The notes beneath the pieces were generated by a model that was given only the letters and a program-made list of their open reading frames with translations, was not told the DNA's origin and did no database searches. Made by a program: the position numbers and the translations under genes. Shown piece after piece: positions 62,316 to 64,000 of a DNA stretch of 64,000 nucleotides. Numbering within the stretch: the stretch's first letter is position 1; each line of letters starts with the position of its first letter. The DNA is from Paenibacillus sp. FSL H8-0079 (GTDB lineage: Bacteria > Bacillota > Bacilli > Paenibacillales > Paenibacillaceae), in contig NZ_CP150300.1 in assembly GCF_037991315.1 (NCBI RefSeq), positions 1,488,001 to 1,552,000 on the forward strand, read 5' to 3'.

Positions 62316-63305
62316 ATGATGAATATAGCAACGATTGGTACAGGGTCCATTGTGGATGCCATTTTGTCGGCGATAAATGAACTGGAAGATGTCACTTGTA
62401 CAGCGATGTACTCCCGGAAGAGAGAAACAGCACAGGAGCTTGCGGGTAAATATGGGGTAAGTACGATCTATACGGATCTGGAATCCCTATTTTCAGATGC
62501 GAATGTAGATCTCATATATATTGCTTCACCAAACAGCATGCACTACGAACAGGCCTATCAGGCACTTCAACATGGCAAGCATGTCGTCTGTGAAAAACCG
62601 TTCACGTCCACGCTTCAGGAAGCAGAGACGCTGATTGCACTTGCGAAAGAAAAGAATCTGTTGCTGTTTGAAGCCATCTCCAACATTCATCTGCCCAATA
62701 TTAAAGTCATACAGGAGCAACTACCGAAGCTTGGTCCGATCAAACTCATCCAGTGTAACTACAGTCAATACTCGCGCAAATACAATGATCTGCTTGCAGG
62801 GCAAACACCCAATGTATTTAATCCACAATTCTCTGGTGGGGCGCTGATGGATATCAATATTTATAATCTTCATTTGGTTATGAATCTGTTCGGTAGCCCG
62901 AATGCCGTATCCTATACTGCTAACCAGCATGCAAACGGTATTGATACATCAGGAGTTGTGGTTCTCAAGTATCCGGAATTTATTGCGGAATGTGTAGGTG
63001 CCAAAGACACGAGCAGCATGAACTTTGTGCTCATTCAGGGAGAGAAAGGTTATCTTCAGGTTGTGGGAGGAGCTAACGGTTGCCGGGAGATCAAGCTTCA
63101 GATCGGGAATGAGCCTGCTGAGGAATATAATGCGCAGACCAAATCCAATTGGCTGTACTATGAGTGGGAAGCGTTTAGGGACATCCATGCAAGTGGTGAC
63201 CACAAGCGGTGTTACGAACTACTCGAACACAGCCAGTCTGTGATGAGTGTACTCATGAGTGCGCGTAAGGATGCTGGGATTGTATTTGCAGCGGACCAGC
63301 GTTAA
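62316..63305 (+). CDS. Gfo/Idh/MocA-family oxidoreductase 2
   Basis: The 329-residue protein has MNIATIGTGSIVDAIL, GKHVVCEKPFTSTLQEAE near residue 90 and FSGGALMDINIYNLHLVMNLFG, which places it near B. subtilis YulF. It reads with the preceding dehydrogenase as a two-gene operon; CAGGAG precedes two adjacent ATGs. The convergent RpiR gene may control the pair. The substrate is not known. Confidence 0.9.
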   Translation: MMNIATIGTGSIVDAILSAINELEDVTCTAMYSRKRETAQELAGKYGVSTIYTDLESLFSDANVDLIYIASPNSMHYEQAYQALQHGKHVVCEKPFTSTLQEAETLIALAKEKNLLLFEAISNIHLPNIKVIQEQLPKLGPIKLIQCNYSQYSRKYNDLLAGQTPNVFNPQFSGGALMDINIYNLHLVMNLFGSPNAVSYTANQHANGIDTSGVVVLKYPEFIAECVGAKDTSSMNFVLIQGEKGYLQVVGGANGCREIKLQIGNEPAEEYNAQTKSNWLYYEWEAFRDIHASGDHKRCYELLEHSQSVMSVLMSARKDAGIVFAADQR

Positions 63306-63308
63306 TTG

Positions 63309-64000
63309 TTAATACGCATCGCTAATGCTCCCCATGTACAACATGTCGAAAATATAAAGTACCGAGACCATTGAAGACATTTTGGACAGTCGTAATTGTT
63401 CGTTGTATCCATAAGCCAGTAGCGTTTCATCGCAATGTCTGGACAGGGTTGAATGGTTGTTGCCCGTAACCGCAATGACTTTCATTTGTTTGTTGCTGAG
63501 CACTTTGGCAGCTTCAATCATGGATTGATTCTCACCTGTGTGCGAGATAACAAAAGACAGCGTCAGGCTGTTGGGATTCATCGTGTTCAAGTAATGCATG
63601 TTGGGACTATTGTGAGCAATCGCAGATATGCCGAGTTCATTCCACTTGGCACAAGCCTGTTGAGCCAGATAATAATTCATATCACTGCCATAGATATCGA
63701 TACGTCCGGATTCTTTGACCCAGTTAGCGATTCGTAGCAAAACAGGAGCATTTAACATCCGGCGCGTATCATCCAGCGCCTGCTGATACAGGTAAGGAAC
63801 CGAGTCGATGGCAGCCAGCACGTTGCCTTGTTCTGCAATAGCATGATCCTGCGTCTGCAACGCGGAAGGTATCTGTTGGTATTCAAGAGCAAGCTTGAGC
63901 TGAAAGTCTGGGTACCCCTTGGTACCCAGCTTTTTGCATAGGCGAACAATGGTAGATGAGCTTGTATAGGTCTGCTGCGCCAGTTCATGGGCTGTAGAAT
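63309..64000 (-). CDS. RpiR/MurR-family transcriptional regulator, partial
   Basis: On the minus strand the frame is open to the window edge. It reads AHELAQQTYTSSSTIVRLCKKLG (the HTH_6 recognition helix) followed by KGYPDFQLKLALEY, then a SIS sugar-phosphate domain (IDIYGSDMNYYLAQQ, SFVISHTGENQSMIEAAKVL, VIAVTGNNHSTLSRHCDETL). The N-terminal 30 or so residues are outside the window. RpiR proteins respond to sugar phosphates. The stop lies two bases past that of the convergent dehydrogenase gene. Confidence 0.9.
   Translation of the reverse strand, partial: STAHELAQQTYTSSSTIVRLCKKLGTKGYPDFQLKLALEYQQIPSALQTQDHAIAEQGNVLAAIDSVPYLYQQALDDTRRMLNAPVLLRIANWVKESGRIDIYGSDMNYYLAQQACAKWNELGISAIAHNSPNMHYLNTMNPNSLTLSFVISHTGENQSMIEAAKVLSNKQMKVIAVTGNNHSTLSRHCDETLLAYGYNEQLRLSKMSSMVSVLYIFDMLYMGSISDAY

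Overview
The window reads as a chromosomal segment of an endospore-forming Firmicute, most likely Paenibacillus (inference). Supporting signs are an H-type small acid-soluble spore protein, a GerAB-type permease, a CIRCE-controlled groESL operon, tandem T-box leaders, AGGAGG-type ribosome sites, an SLH-anchored surface enzyme and the order tsaE-tsaB-rimI-tsaD / ABC-F / moaC / tat / groESL, which resembles the ydiB-groEL region of Bacillus subtilis. No tRNA, rRNA, CRISPR array, prophage or intact insertion sequence was seen.

Region 1 (1-9.8 kb) holds a partial CorC/HlyC-type membrane protein, cardiolipin synthase, a YitT-family protein, and a bacterial NHEJ set. LigD is split here into separate polymerase and ligase genes, and Ku lies 2.6 kb away behind an orphan germination permease and a catechol-dioxygenase-like gene. 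Region 2 (9.8-24.4 kb) is housekeeping: t6A synthesis and RimI, leuA behind two tandem Leu T-boxes, a cluster of DnaA boxes, an ABC-F protein, a folate cyclo-ligase, moaC/moaB, tatA/tatC and groES/groEL. Two copies of a 181-bp hairpin-forming repeat flank rimI-tsaD.

Region 3 (24.5-42.6 kb) is accessory: small membrane and lipoproteins, a flavin monooxygenase, GH2 beta-galactosidase with a divergent AraC regulator, a second AraC regulator, a DinB-like protein, and a Fur-box siderophore uptake operon. The first gene of that operon joins an AraC regulator to a lipoprotein-type siderophore-binding domain. It is followed by a small, probably spore-associated protein, a GNAT acetyltransferase, rhaD with its own promoter, and a KimA-type potassium importer. 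Region 4 (42.8-64 kb) holds a Ugp-type glycerol-3-phosphate importer, a 1,856-residue SLH-anchored nuclease/5'-nucleotidase, an Imm17-like protein, an OpuA glycine betaine importer whose permease carries two tandem binding domains with a divergent GbsR-type regulator, a Btr-type AraC/binding-protein fusion with a Fur box, a secreted DUF5050-like protein, two Gfo/Idh/MocA oxidoreductases and a partial RpiR regulator.

Themes that link neighbours are phosphorus scavenging (ugp plus the surface nuclease/nucleotidase), iron sensing (two different AraC/siderophore-binding fusions, both with Fur boxes), osmoprotection (opuA plus gbsR) and spore biology. The less ordinary observations are the membrane-tethered AraC fusion, the double binding domain of OpuA, a duplicated candidate small RNA, the 181-bp repeat, the split LigD, and a DnaA-box cluster next to ydiF.
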